A stretch of 64,000 nucleotides of DNA, taken from the NCBI RefSeq assembly GCF_036242395.1, contig NZ_CP108458.1, positions 1,612,001 through 1,676,000 on the forward strand. Reading direction: 5' to 3'. The position numbers and the translations under genes were made by a program. The notes below the pieces were generated by a model that saw nothing but the letters and a program-made list of their open reading frames with translations, did not search any database and was not told where the DNA came from. Of this stretch, positions 34,277 through 43,914 are shown one piece after another. The stretch comes from Kitasatospora sp. NBC_01266 (lineage in GTDB: Bacteria; Actinomycetota; Actinomycetes; Streptomycetales; Streptomycetaceae). The stretch's first letter is position 1; each line of letters opens with the position of its first letter.

Positions 34277-36538
34277 ATGTCCGGCACACAGCGGCAGGGC
34301 CAGGTACCGCCGAGCGGCGGCGCGCTGGTCGGGCGGGAGTTGGAGCTGATCCAGCTCGCGGCCCGGCTGCAGGACCCGACCGTCCGGCTGCTCACCCTGA
34401 CCGGGCCCGCCGGAGTGGGCAAGAGCGCGCTGGCGGCCCGGGTGCTGCCACGGGTCGCGGCCGACTTCACCGAGGTGCGCTGGGTCGAGCCGGCCGCCGG
34501 TGTCCCGCTGCTCGCGACCGAGGGACTGGCGGGGCTGAGCGCCGACACCGCCATCGGTAGCGCCGACGGCCGGACCCTGCTGGTGCTCGACGGCTGCGAC
34601 CACCTGGCCCGGCCGTCCGCCGCCGACCTCACCCGGCTGCTCGCCGAGCTGCCCGGCCTGGTGGTGCTGGCGACCTGCCTGGAACCGCTGCGGGTCTACC
34701 AGGAGCGGCTGGTGCCGGTGCGCCCGCTGCCGGTGCCCGAGCCCGGCGAGGCTGATCCCCAGGCGCTCGGCCGGCTGCCGTCGGTCGCGCTCTTCGTCCG
34801 CCGGGCCCGGGACGCCGCGCCCGGGTTCGACCTGACCGCCGAGAACGCGGGCGCCGTCGGGCAGCTCTGCGCCCGGCTCGGCGGGCTGCCACTGGCGGTG
34901 GAGCTGGCCGCCGAGCGGCTGCGGCTCTTCCCCGTGCAGCTGCTGGCGGCCCGGCTGAGCGAGCGCACCACGGGCCTGACCGGCGGACCCGCCACCGCGC
35001 CCGAGCGGCACCGCTCGCTCGCCGCACTGGCCGCCTGGAGCTGCCAGGGACTGGCCGCCGAGACCCGCGCCCTGCTGGACGAAGTCGCCGTCCACCAGGG
35101 CGGCTTCGGGCTCGCGACGGTGGGCCGCAGCAAGGAGGGCGCGCTGGAGGCGCTGATCGACCGGAACCTGGTCGAGGTCACCGAGCAGCAGCAGGGCGAG
35201 CCGAGGTTCGCCGTGCCGGAGCCCGTCCGCTCCTACCTGCTGGACGACCTGGCCGACAGCGGCCGCCTGGCGGCGGTCCAGGACACCCACGCCGAGCGGT
35301 TCCGCAGGCTGCTGGCGAGCGTCGAGCCACGGCTGGCCGGCACCGAACAGGCGCTCTGGCTGCGCGCCCTGGCCGCCGAGACGGCCAACATCGAGGCGGC
35401 GCTGGACCGGCTGGCGGAGCGCGGCGAGCGCGAGGCCGCCGCGGCGCTGCTGCTCGCCTGCCGGCTGCCCTGGCTGGTGCAGGGCAGGCTGCGCGAGGGG
35501 CTCGACTGGTGCGACCGGCTGGCCGGCGAGGACGGGCCGGCGCTGCCGACCGCGCTGCGGGTGCGGCTGGTCGACCTGGCGGGGTGCTTCGCCGCCGCGC
35601 TCGGTGACTCGGCCGACGCGGTGCTGCGGCACCGCCGGGCCCTGGCGCTCGGCAAGGAGCTGGGCGACCGGCGCCAGTCCGCGCTCTGCTCGGCCCATCT
35701 GGGCGAGGCGCTGCTGGCGGCCGGCGACCTGGTGGGCGCGCAGAGCGTGCTGGTGACGGCGCTGGCCACGCTGGAGTCGGTGGGCGCGGCCGGTCCGGCG
35801 GCCGAGGCGGCCACCGCGCTGGCCCGGGTGCTGCGCGCGCAGGGTGACCGGCGCAAGGCGCGCGAGCTGCTGGACCGGGCCGAGGAGAGCTGCCGGCGCC
35901 GCCGGGACGGCCGGGGCCTGGCCCAGGCGCTGCGCGAGGCGGCGGCCTTCGCCGTCGAGGAGGGCGAGCCGCTGCTGGCCGACCGGGCGCTGCGCGAGTG
36001 CCTGCGGCTGGCCGAGGCGACCGGCGAGCGCAGTGAACTTCCGCTGTTCCTCGACGATTTCGCACTGAACCTGGGCCGTCTGCGGCTGGAGCAGCAGCCG
36101 CGCGCGGTGCGGCTGCTGACCGCCGCGGCGACCCTGCGCGGCGCGCTCGGCAGCCGGCTCAGCCAGCCGCGCGCAGCCGTGCTGGCCGAGGAACTGGCGG
36201 GCCTGGAGACCCGGTTGACCTGGCACGCGTATGCCACCGCGGGCGCCGAGGGGCGGCGGCTGACCCCGGCCGGCATGCTGGCCGAGGCGCTCGCGACGCC
36301 CGTGCCGACCGTGGACCCGAGCGGCGCGCAGCCGCCGGGCGAGAACGACGGGGTGACCTTGACGCCACGTCAGATCCAGGTCGCGATGCTGATCTCGGAA
36401 GGTCTGACGAACCGTCAGATCGCGGCTCGCCTGGAGATCTCGGAGTGGACGGTGGTCAACCACGTGCGCCAGGTGATGCGCCGGCTGAACTGCACCTCAC
36501 GGGTGCAGGTGGCCTGGTCGGCGGGGCGGTGGACGTGA
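34277..36538 (+). CDS. NB-ARC / TPR / LuxR-type regulator
   Basis: A 753-residue regulator with an N-terminal NB-ARC ATPase (P-loop GPAGVGKSAL at about 43-52, LLVLDGCDHLA Walker B, LGGLPLAVELAAERL), a central helical-repeat sensor region, and a C-terminal LuxR helix-turn-helix (LTPRQIQVAMLISEGLTNRQ to VMRRLNCTSRVQ, about residues 693-750). ATG at 34277 follows CAGGGGG. The stop shares one base with the ATG of the next gene (TGATG), so it is coupled to the AMP-ligase-like gene. It is likely a cluster-specific activator. Confidence 0.9.
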   Translation: MSGTQRQGQVPPSGGALVGRELELIQLAARLQDPTVRLLTLTGPAGVGKSALAARVLPRVAADFTEVRWVEPAAGVPLLATEGLAGLSADTAIGSADGRTLLVLDGCDHLARPSAADLTRLLAELPGLVVLATCLEPLRVYQERLVPVRPLPVPEPGEADPQALGRLPSVALFVRRARDAAPGFDLTAENAGAVGQLCARLGGLPLAVELAAERLRLFPVQLLAARLSERTTGLTGGPATAPERHRSLAALAAWSCQGLAAETRALLDEVAVHQGGFGLATVGRSKEGALEALIDRNLVEVTEQQQGEPRFAVPEPVRSYLLDDLADSGRLAAVQDTHAERFRRLLASVEPRLAGTEQALWLRALAAETANIEAALDRLAERGEREAAAALLLACRLPWLVQGRLREGLDWCDRLAGEDGPALPTALRVRLVDLAGCFAAALGDSADAVLRHRRALALGKELGDRRQSALCSAHLGEALLAAGDLVGAQSVLVTALATLESVGAAGPAAEAATALARVLRAQGDRRKARELLDRAEESCRRRRDGRGLAQALREAAAFAVEEGEPLLADRALRECLRLAEATGERSELPLFLDDFALNLGRLRLEQQPRAVRLLTAAATLRGALGSRLSQPRAAVLAEELAGLETRLTWHAYATAGAEGRRLTPAGMLAEALATPVPTVDPSGAQPPGENDGVTLTPRQIQVAMLISEGLTNRQIAARLEISEWTVVNHVRQVMRRLNCTSRVQVAWSAGRWT

Positions 36539-38295
36539 TGGCCGCGACGCAGTCGAAGGAGCTGTCCGGGGTGGCCGCGCGGCTGCGGGTGCCGACGGCG
36601 GTCGCGGACCGGTTCCGCGCCGCCGGGTGGTGGCGCGAGGAGACCTTCCTGCACGACCTCTACCGCACCGCGGCGCTCGACCCGGCCAGGCCCGCGATCG
36701 TCGCGGACCGCTCCCAGCGCCCCGAGGGCAGCCGTCGGATCACCCTGAGCTATGCCCAACTCGCCGGGTATGTGGACCGGTTCGCCGCCGCACTGGCCTC
36801 GCTCGGGATCACCGCCGGCGACCCGGTGGCCTACCAGCTGCCCAACTGGTGGGAGACCGCCGCGCTCACCCTGGCCTGCCTGCGGCTGGGCGCGCTGGCC
36901 GTGCCGGTGCTGCCCACCGTCCGGACGCACGGCCTGAACCGGATCCTGACCGCCAGCCGGGCCCGCCTCTGCGTGGTGCCGGACGTCTGGGACGGCTTCC
37001 CGCACGCCGAGGCGCTGGCCGGCCTGGCGCCCGCGCTGCCCTGGCTGCGGCACCGGGTGGTGCTCGGCACGGCGGGCCCCGGCGGTGCGGCGGGCCACGG
37101 TGGAACGGTGGGCCACGGAACGGTGGGCTCCAGTGGTGCGGTGGACTTCGAGCGGTACTTCCTGCGCAGCCCGCACGAGCGGCGCACCGCGCTGCCCGAC
37201 CTGACCGCCGCGCCCGGCCAGGGCGACGCCTCGCCGGCCGACCGGGCCGGACTGCTGGTCACGGTGATGGGCCTGCCCGACTCGTTCAGCTCGCTGCTGC
37301 ACTCCCCCAACACCCTCTACGCGAACGCGAGCACCCAACTCGACCCGCAGGGGCCCGGGATGCGGCCCGGCGAGGCCTTCTACTGCCCGCTGCCGCTCAC
37401 TTCGCTGGCCTCACTGATCTACACCGTGTACTGGCCGCTGGCGGTCGGCGGCACGGGGGTCTACCAGGACGTCTGGGACCCGGTGCGCTGCCTGGAGTTG
37501 CTGGCCGCCGCCCGGGTCGACCAGGTGTACGCGGCGCCGGTCTACTGGGCCGAGCTGCTGACCGCCCAGCGCCACACACCCAGCACGCTGGACGCGCTGC
37601 GGCTGATCCTGTGCGGCGGGCGCACCAGCACACCGCCCGAACTGCCGGGCGAGCTGGCGGCGGCGTTCGGGGTGCCGGTGCGAACCGTCTGGGGAGCACC
37701 GGAGTTGGGGATGGGCACCCTGGCGGACCCGGTGGCCGGGCAGGGCGCGCTGCTGCCGGCCGGGCTGGAGCTGGCGCTGGGCGGCGAACCGTCCCGGCTG
37801 CTGGCGCGCGGCCCGCAACTCTGCCTGGCCCGCTGGCCGCACGGCGATCCGGCGCCCGAGGTGACCTGGCAGCAGCACGACGGCTGGCTGGACACCGGGG
37901 ACAGCGCCGCGGCGGACGGGCACGGCGGACTGCGGGTGGTGGCGCACGCGGGCGAGCGGACCGGGAGCATCTTCATGGTGCCGGTCGCCGAGGTCGAGGA
38001 GGGGCTGCTGGCCCACCCGCTGGTCCAGGACGCCGCCGTGGTCTCCTACACCGACGCCGAGTACGGCGAACTGCCGTGCGCGGTGGTGATTCCGGTCGCC
38101 CAGGCCACTCCGCCGGGGCTGGTCGCGCTGCGCGAGCACCTGGCTGCCCGGGGCCTGGCCGAGGCCTTCCGGCCGACCCGGCTGGAGCTGGTCGGTTCGC
38201 TGCCGTACGACGCGCACGGCGCCGTCCGCAAGGACGTGCTGCGCGGCTGGCTCGAACGGTTGCGCCCGGGGGTGCCGCGCTCGGCGCCGAGCTGA
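36538..38295 (+). CDS. AMP-ligase-like protein with eroded P-loop
   Basis: A 585-residue member of the acyl/aryl adenylate-forming superfamily, related to cyclohexanecarboxylate-type CoA ligases. The N-terminal fold is intact (LSYAQLAGYVDRFAAAL, VAYQLPNWWETAALTLACLRLGA), and late motifs remain: WLDTGDSAAADGHGGL and a C-terminal lysine in PYDAHGAVRKDVLR. The ATP-binding A3 motif, normally TSGTTGxPKG, is replaced by VTVMGLPDSFSSLLHSPN, and the A5 YGxTE is WGAPELG. Ability to make an adenylate is therefore doubtful. A Gly/His-rich repeat insert lies around residues 180-200. It is coupled to the LuxR gene and convergent with the polyprenyl-synthase-like gene. Confidence 0.8.
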   Translation: MAATQSKELSGVAARLRVPTAVADRFRAAGWWREETFLHDLYRTAALDPARPAIVADRSQRPEGSRRITLSYAQLAGYVDRFAAALASLGITAGDPVAYQLPNWWETAALTLACLRLGALAVPVLPTVRTHGLNRILTASRARLCVVPDVWDGFPHAEALAGLAPALPWLRHRVVLGTAGPGGAAGHGGTVGHGTVGSSGAVDFERYFLRSPHERRTALPDLTAAPGQGDASPADRAGLLVTVMGLPDSFSSLLHSPNTLYANASTQLDPQGPGMRPGEAFYCPLPLTSLASLIYTVYWPLAVGGTGVYQDVWDPVRCLELLAAARVDQVYAAPVYWAELLTAQRHTPSTLDALRLILCGGRTSTPPELPGELAAAFGVPVRTVWGAPELGMGTLADPVAGQGALLPAGLELALGGEPSRLLARGPQLCLARWPHGDPAPEVTWQQHDGWLDTGDSAAADGHGGLRVVAHAGERTGSIFMVPVAEVEEGLLAHPLVQDAAVVSYTDAEYGELPCAVVIPVAQATPPGLVALREHLAARGLAEAFRPTRLELVGSLPYDAHGAVRKDVLRGWLERLRPGVPRSAPS

Positions 38296-38367
38296 ACGGT
38301 CGGCCGAGCTGAGCAGGCCTTCCAGGTAGTCGGCCGGGCTGGCTGGCCAGCTGGCTGCCGGGTGCGC

Positions 38368-39315
38368 TCAGCAGCCGGCCACCGCCTCGGCCAGCTCGGC
38401 GAGTTCGGCGTGCCAGCCGTCGGCGAGCGGGACGTCCTTGATGCTCTCCACGGCGCGGGCGACCAGTTCGGCGATCGCCTGCTCGGCCGCTCGGCGGCCC
38501 TGGTCGCCGAAGACCACCTCGCGCAGGAACTGGGCGTCGGCGTCATAGCCGGGGCCGCCGTCCAGGAAGCCGCGCAGCCGCCAGGCGGCGTGCAGCGCGC
38601 CGGCGTACTGCTGATAGGCCGTCACCAGGTCCGGGCGGCCGGCCAGCGCGGCGCCGATCAGCAGCGGGTGGTGCAGCGCGTACCAGCCGGCGCCGCAGCC
38701 GCGCGCGCAGCCTTCGATGCAGCGGCCCGGCCACGGGTCGCCCAGGTACTCGGTGGCGGCGGCGGCCTCGGCCTGCGCGCCGATGATCCGGTCGGTGCGG
38801 AACTCCGCCCACAGGTCGGCGACCTCGGCCGGCAGGCCGACCGCCAGCCGGTCGCCGAAGGCCAGCGCGAGGTCGCCGACCAGCACCGCCGTGCCCTCGC
38901 CGAAGCGGCGGGACTCGCCGCGCCAGCCGTTGCGCTCGTGCTCGGCGGCGTGGCTCACGTGCAGGGTCGGCATGCTGCGCCGCAGCACCGCGTTGTCCCG
39001 CACGTCCTCGCGGATCACCTGGCAGGTGTCCAGCAGTTCCAGGGCGGCGGCGGCGTGCAGCACGGCCGTGTCCTGCGGGTCGCCGCCGGCCGCCAGGTAC
39101 CCGGTCAGGCAGATCACCGGGCGGACCCGGTCGCTCCTGGCCTCCAGCAGCTCGCTCAGCCCACCGACCAGGGTGGCCGCCTGCGGTTCGGCCGCCCGGC
39201 GGCCGCGCTCGCGGGTGACCAGGTCCGTCAGCAGCCCGTCGACCCGCTCGAGCATCCGATCGCGCGTCTGCCGCAGCGCCACGGAGGGCCTGGACATGGG
39301 GCTTGTGGTCATCAT
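38368..39315 (-). CDS. Polyprenyl-synthase-like protein with altered aspartate motifs
   Basis: A 315-residue all-helical protein of the isoprenyl diphosphate synthase fold. The region RPVICLTGYLAAGGDPQDTAVLHAAAALELL is clearly homologous. The first Asp-rich motif DDxxD is changed to EDVRD (103-107), the following RRGxPT reads RRSMPTLH, and the second Asp-rich motif is not found: the place where FQxxDD is expected reads AAWRLRGFLDGG. Prenyl transfer in the normal way is unlikely without the second Mg2+ site. GGAGGGTCC precedes the ATG, and an inverted repeat GGCTCGG-N9-CCGAGCC lies at 39332-39354 just upstream, possibly its operator. Confidence 0.8.
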   Translation of the reverse strand: MMTTSPMSRPSVALRQTRDRMLERVDGLLTDLVTRERGRRAAEPQAATLVGGLSELLEARSDRVRPVICLTGYLAAGGDPQDTAVLHAAAALELLDTCQVIREDVRDNAVLRRSMPTLHVSHAAEHERNGWRGESRRFGEGTAVLVGDLALAFGDRLAVGLPAEVADLWAEFRTDRIIGAQAEAAAATEYLGDPWPGRCIEGCARGCGAGWYALHHPLLIGAALAGRPDLVTAYQQYAGALHAAWRLRGFLDGGPGYDADAQFLREVVFGDQGRRAAEQAIAELVARAVESIKDVPLADGWHAELAELAEAVAGC

Positions 39316-39524
39316 GGACCCTCCATCGGTCGGCTCGGCTACTGGTACCGAGCCTTCCAGGCAGCTTGGTCCGGGTCCAGAGCACCGGGCCCGACGGACC
39401 CGAACGACCCCTGCGCGGACCGGCCGACTGCCAGTGGCCTGCCATCTTGGAGGACGTTCCGGCCAGGGGTTGCTATGCGCTTGTCATAGCCGTATCGGCC
39501 CCGGGCGGCCCGGCCGACCGGCCA

Positions 39525-42236
39525 CTAGACCGCTTCCGGCAGGCCGAGCTGCAGGTCCATCGGCAGCGACTGCCGACCGGCGATGTTGAGCTTGCGGTAG
39601 ACCCTGGTCAGGTGCTGCTCGACCGTGCTGACGGTGATGTAGAGCTTGACCGCGATCTCCCGGTTGGTGTGCCCGTGCACCGCGAGCGTCGCGACCCGCC
39701 GCTCGGACTCGCTCAGGCTGGCCAGCAGGTCGGGCTGGATGCCGGCCGGCGCCTGCACCGGCGCGGCGGGCTCCTCCACGTAGCCCGGCAGGATCCGCTC
39801 GCGCAGCGCGTCGGCGCCGCACAGCTGGGCCAGGTGCCAGGCCCGGCGGTTCACCATGGCGGACCGGCCCGGGTCGCCGGTCTCCTTCAGGACCTGACCG
39901 AAGTCGGCCAGCGCGAGCGCCAGTTCGTAGCGGTCCCCGGACTTGTGCAGTTCCTCGATGGCCTTGCCGAGCAGCGCGTGCCGCTCCTTGGGCTCGCGCA
40001 GCTGGGCCCGGATCCGCAGCGAACTGCCCCGCACCCACGGGTCCTTGCCGTCGCAGCCGGCCAGCTGGTCGGCGATGAACCGCTCGGCCTGGTGGGTCTC
40101 GCCCAGCCGCAGCAGCGCCTCGGCCGCGTCGGTGCGCCAGGGCAGCACCCGGGGCCGGTCCAGGCCCCAGCGCTTGAGCTGGCGGCCGACGTCCAGGAAG
40201 TCGCCGAGCGCGGCGTGGAAGCGGCTGGTGAGCAGGAAGTAGCGGCCCCGGGCGCGCAGTCGGCCCAGCCCGTGCACGCTGCCGGTCAGCTCGTCGGGCA
40301 CCAGGCGGCTCAGCACGGCGGCGGCCTCCTCGGGGCGGCCGATCGCGGTGTGCGCGCGGATCAGGGTGCCGGCGATGCCGCTGAGCAGCATGCTGTCGCT
40401 CCACTGCGGCATCCCGGCCAGCACCGAGCCGGCCCGCTCAGCCGCGCCGGTGAGGTCGCCCATCCGCAGCAGCCCCTCGGCGTGCAGCCCCGCCAGCGCG
40501 GCGTGCCAGCCCGGTGCGCCGCGCCTCGCGGCCTGCTCGGCGAAGGCGGCGCAGAACGGCACGGCCTGCTGCGGGCCGCCCAGGTAGAGCAGGGTGCGCA
40601 GGGCCTGCAGCACGGGTTCGACGGTGCCCTCGGTGAGCGAGGCGCCGCGCAGGAAGAGTTCGGTGCTCTGCGCGATGGCGGCCTCGTCGCCGTGCTCGGG
40701 CAGCGCCCAGAGTGCGGCGGGGTCGCAGCGCGGGGTGGCCGGCCGGCGCGCGATGCCCGGGACGGTGCCCGGCTCGGCGGCGGGCTGGCCCGCTCGGGCG
40801 GCGGCCCAGTGCGGGAAGGCGGAGAGGCCGTCCAGCGGGTCGGCGCGGCGCTCGTCGCGGCCGGCCGTCAGCCGGCCGGGCCCGGTCGACTCGGCGGGTT
40901 CCACGGTGATCTTGGCAAGCGCCTCGGCGGCCTCCTGGATCCGGCCCTGGGCTACCAGCAGCCGGGCCAGCGGGGCGAGTTGGGCGGTGGGCAGCCGGTC
41001 CTCGCGCAGCGCGGCGAGCGGCTGGGCGAGCTGGCGCTCGGCGGCGCCCGGGTCGAGCGGCCAGGCCACTTCGGCCAACCGGATCCGCAGCGCGGTGCGC
41101 TGGGCCGGGTCGGCGCAGGCCTGGTGGGCGAGTTCCAGGCAGGCGGTGGCACGGGCGGGCTCGCCGTCGGCGAGGAACTGGTCGGCGGCGGCACGCAGCA
41201 CCGGCAGCGCCCACTCCTCCTCGGTGTGCCGGGCCGCGAGCAGCTGCTCGGCGATCACCAGCACGGACAGGTCGTGCCGCCGGGCCAACCGGGCGGCGCG
41301 CTGGTGCAGTTGCTGGCGGGCCGTCGGGTCCATCCGGTCGAGCACCGCCGTGCGGGCCGCCGGGTGGCGCAGCCGCAGCCCGTCCACCAGGCCGGCCGCG
41401 CGCAGCGCGCCGATCCCCTGGCACACGGCGGCGGTGCTCATGCCGAGCAGTTCGCCGATCGGACCGGGCTCGCAGGCGCCGTCCAGCACGGCCAGCCCTT
41501 CGGCGAGTTCGAGGGTGGCGGGACCGCAGCGGTAGAAGCTGGCGAGCACCGCCTGGGCGTAGGGGCCGCCGGCCTCGGTGCCCGGGTCCTGGAGAAGTGC
41601 CCGCAGCAGCAGCGGGTTTCCGCCGCTCGCCTGGTAGAAGCGGTCCGCCTCGGCCTGTCCGTGCCCGATCAGCAGTTGGCTGACCGCCGCGTGGTCGAGG
41701 CGTTCGAGCCGGACCCTGGTGAAGTTGGGCTGGCGCAGCAGTTCCGTGCCGAACAGCGGATCGTCGCCGCGCTCGTGCAGCGACTCGGCGAGGACCAGCA
41801 GCACCGGCATCGAGCGGGTGTGGCGGGCCAGGTGGAGCAGGTAGCGGCCGGACAGCTCGTCCAGCTGGTGGCTGTCGTCGACGCAGATCACCACCGGCGC
41901 CTGGGCGCTGAGCCGGCCGACGGCGCGGGCGAAAGCGTGCATGGCCTCCACCCCGCCGGGCTGCGGCGCCTGGGCCGGGTCGGGCAGCGTGCCGCCGGGC
42001 GCCCCGGCCACCAGCTGGCTCACCACGCCCAGCGGCAGGGCGCGCTCGATGGCGGTACCGATCGCGCGCAGCACCAGATGGCCGCGCTCGGCCGCCCGGC
42101 TGCTGACGATCTCCAGGAACTCGCTCTTGCCGCAGCCGACGGCGCCCTCGATCAGGACCAGAGTCGCATTTCCGTCCACGCAGCCGTCGAGCGCGGATTC
42201 CAACTGGGCGAGTTTTGCCTCACGCTGAACCAGCAC
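39525..42236 (-). CDS. LAL-type (large ATP-binding LuxR) regulator
   Basis: A 903-residue regulator. It starts MLVQREAKLAQLESAL, typical for LAL proteins, has a P-loop IEGAVGCGKSEF at about 28-39, Walker B VVICVDDSHQLDE, a long helical sensor region, and a C-terminal LuxR helix-turn-helix (LSESERRVATLAVHGHTNRE, then VYRKLNIAGRQ). GTG at 42236 is preferred because GGGGG lies about nine bases upstream and the family starts there; a TTG at 42290 would add 18 poorly matching residues. LAL proteins activate polyketide clusters in response to nucleotides or sugars. Confidence 0.92.
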   Translation of the reverse strand: MLVQREAKLAQLESALDGCVDGNATLVLIEGAVGCGKSEFLEIVSSRAAERGHLVLRAIGTAIERALPLGVVSQLVAGAPGGTLPDPAQAPQPGGVEAMHAFARAVGRLSAQAPVVICVDDSHQLDELSGRYLLHLARHTRSMPVLLVLAESLHERGDDPLFGTELLRQPNFTRVRLERLDHAAVSQLLIGHGQAEADRFYQASGGNPLLLRALLQDPGTEAGGPYAQAVLASFYRCGPATLELAEGLAVLDGACEPGPIGELLGMSTAAVCQGIGALRAAGLVDGLRLRHPAARTAVLDRMDPTARQQLHQRAARLARRHDLSVLVIAEQLLAARHTEEEWALPVLRAAADQFLADGEPARATACLELAHQACADPAQRTALRIRLAEVAWPLDPGAAERQLAQPLAALREDRLPTAQLAPLARLLVAQGRIQEAAEALAKITVEPAESTGPGRLTAGRDERRADPLDGLSAFPHWAAARAGQPAAEPGTVPGIARRPATPRCDPAALWALPEHGDEAAIAQSTELFLRGASLTEGTVEPVLQALRTLLYLGGPQQAVPFCAAFAEQAARRGAPGWHAALAGLHAEGLLRMGDLTGAAERAGSVLAGMPQWSDSMLLSGIAGTLIRAHTAIGRPEEAAAVLSRLVPDELTGSVHGLGRLRARGRYFLLTSRFHAALGDFLDVGRQLKRWGLDRPRVLPWRTDAAEALLRLGETHQAERFIADQLAGCDGKDPWVRGSSLRIRAQLREPKERHALLGKAIEELHKSGDRYELALALADFGQVLKETGDPGRSAMVNRRAWHLAQLCGADALRERILPGYVEEPAAPVQAPAGIQPDLLASLSESERRVATLAVHGHTNREIAVKLYITVSTVEQHLTRVYRKLNIAGRQSLPMDLQLGLPEAV

Positions 42237-42700
42237 CGCTGGTACCCCCGTTGCTGATTTTCCCGGCCCTCGGCTATTGGCCTGGCACAAGGAAGGAAAT
42301 TACGTAAAAACCGCATCAATCTCGTTCTCCAGAGCGAGTCTAGTGGGGCTCGAGCGATCCTCCCGGTGTCCTCAAGTTGCATGGCAGTCAGTCACCCTGG
42401 GGCGCCGGGGGCGGGTGTGGCGCGGGGCGCGGGGCGGGGGTGGCGTAGCAAGGGCATGGCAAGCCGACCGCCTGCGGGCGCAGCAGGCCGGCAAGCGCGT
42501 GGGCGGGTGGACGCAAGGCGGCGGCAGGCGGGCGGGCGGCGGGGCGCCGGATGGCAGCGGGCAGGGAGAGAACCAGCCCTCACCTGGGCTACTTGCGCGC
42601 CCGGGGGCGTTCGGCGCTGGCTCGGGCGGCGGGGCTCGGGGAGCGTGGCAGGTACCCGGGAACCACGGGTGACCGATCCCCCAGAGAGGTGGGTGACCCC
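42237..42700. other. Divergent regulatory gap between LAL and PPTase genes
   Basis: No gene is seen. The left end is unusually A/T-rich for the genome and holds a perfect TTACGTAA palindrome at 42299-42306, close upstream of the LAL gene and a candidate operator. From about 42390 to 42620 the plus strand is extremely G-rich with runs such as GGCGCGGGG, giving long spurious open frames of Gly and Arg. GAGAGGTGGGTG precedes the PPTase gene. Confidence 0.45.
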
Positions 42701-43441
42701 ATGCTCGCTGACCTGCTGCCCGCCGGCGTGGCCACGGCCGAGGCCCTGAACGACCCGCAGTCGGCCGTGCTCTACCCCGAGGAGGAGGAGCTGATCCGCC
42801 ACTCGGTGGCCATGCGGCGCGCCGAGTTCACCACGGTGCGCTGGTGCGCCCGGCGCGCGCTGGCCGGGCTCGGCCTGCCGCCGGCGCCGATCCTGCCCGG
42901 CCACCGGGGTGCGCCGCGCTGGGCGCCGGCGGTGGTGGGGAGCCTGACGCACTGCGCGGGCTTTCGCGGCGCGGCGCTGGCCCACGAATCGCAGTTCGCC
43001 TCGCTCGGGATCGACGCCGAGCCCAACGCTCCGCTGCCGGAGGGGATCCTCGACTCGATCGCGCTGCCGCAGGAGGGGCGCTGGGTCCGGCGACTGCTCG
43101 CCGAACGACCCGAGATCTGCTGGGACCGGCTGCTGTTCAGCCTGAAGGAGGCCGTCTACAAGACCTGGTTCCCTTATGTGGGACGGGAGTTGGACTTCGG
43201 CGACGCACTGATCAGCACCGACCCGGACACCGGCGCGTTCCGGGCCGAGATCCTGCTGGAGGCCGACGCCCGGCGGCTCGGCGACCCCCGGGAGTTCCAC
43301 GGGCGCTGGCTGGCCGAGGACGGCCTGCTGCTCAGCGCGATCGCACTGCCCGCGCTGGCGCTGGCCCGGCCGGGGATCAGGCCCGTGAAACAGAGCACTC
43401 CCCACGGCGAGGCCGTGGGGAGCAGGTCCGGAAGGTGGTGA
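42701..43441 (+). CDS. 4'-phosphopantetheinyl transferase (Sfp/EntD type)
   Basis: A 246-residue PPTase that would attach the phosphopantetheine arm to carrier proteins. Family motifs are PILPGHRGAPRWAPAVVGSLTHC, then SLGIDAEPNAPL with the Mg2+-binding Asp and Glu, and LLFSLKEAVYKTWFP. It resembles the EntD-like subgroup of streptomycetes. GAGAGGTGGG lies 9-12 bases before the ATG at 42701. With the second PPTase at 44997 this gives two in one cluster, which has at least three carrier domains in view. Confidence 0.93.
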   Translation: MLADLLPAGVATAEALNDPQSAVLYPEEEELIRHSVAMRRAEFTTVRWCARRALAGLGLPPAPILPGHRGAPRWAPAVVGSLTHCAGFRGAALAHESQFASLGIDAEPNAPLPEGILDSIALPQEGRWVRRLLAERPEICWDRLLFSLKEAVYKTWFPYVGRELDFGDALISTDPDTGAFRAEILLEADARRLGDPREFHGRWLAEDGLLLSAIALPALALARPGIRPVKQSTPHGEAVGSRSGRW

Positions 43442-43472
43442 GACCGACCGGAAGGACGGGAGCCGGCTGGTG

Positions 43473-43745
43473 CTACGGCCAGCGGTCGTCGTCCAGCATG
43501 GTCGTACCGGGCGGGTTGGGCCAGCGGTCGTCCTGCGGAGCGACCTGACCGGGCCCGTCCGGCCAGCGGTCGTCCAGCGGCGCGACCAGAGCGGTCAGCG
43601 CGGGTGCCGGCGCCTGGTCCGCGACGACGGCGCCGACCCCTGCCTGGGCGATACCCTCCACCGCCGGGCTGAGCGCGACGACGGATATTCCGAGCAGGAG
43701 TCCCGCTACCGAAGCGCGGACCTTGTGCATTGCAGTCCCCTTCAT
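43473..43745 (-). CDS. Small secreted peptide with three C-terminal DDRWP repeats
   Basis: A 90-residue precursor. GGGGGA lies six bases before the ATG at 43745. The N-terminus (HKVRASVAGLLLGISVVALSP) is a classic signal peptide, followed by a short linker. The last 34 residues hold three spaced repeats, LDDRWP, QDDRWP and DDDRWP, with the last ending at the stop codon. The repeat spacing is 14-15 residues and the spacers are Pro/Gly-rich. I do not recognise a family. The divergent gene 170 bp away is a two-HTH regulator, so a peptide signal or a modified (RiPP-like) product are both possible; no RiPP enzyme is in view. Confidence 0.7.
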   Translation of the reverse strand: MKGTAMHKVRASVAGLLLGISVVALSPAVEGIAQAGVGAVVADQAPAPALTALVAPLDDRWPDGPGQVAPQDDRWPNPPGTTMLDDDRWP

Positions 43746-43914
43746 GAAATCCCCCATTTGGCAGCCATTGAGCCAGTTCGTGGCTCCTGTCGGCGGGGCC
43801 GGATCCCGCTGCCGACATCGCTCACACTGCCGGACCTTCGGCGGGGGACACAGCGAAATCCCGCTGGCGTACAGTTGCGCTGCAGCAAGTTACGGAGCAC
43901 CTGGCGGGGGCGGA

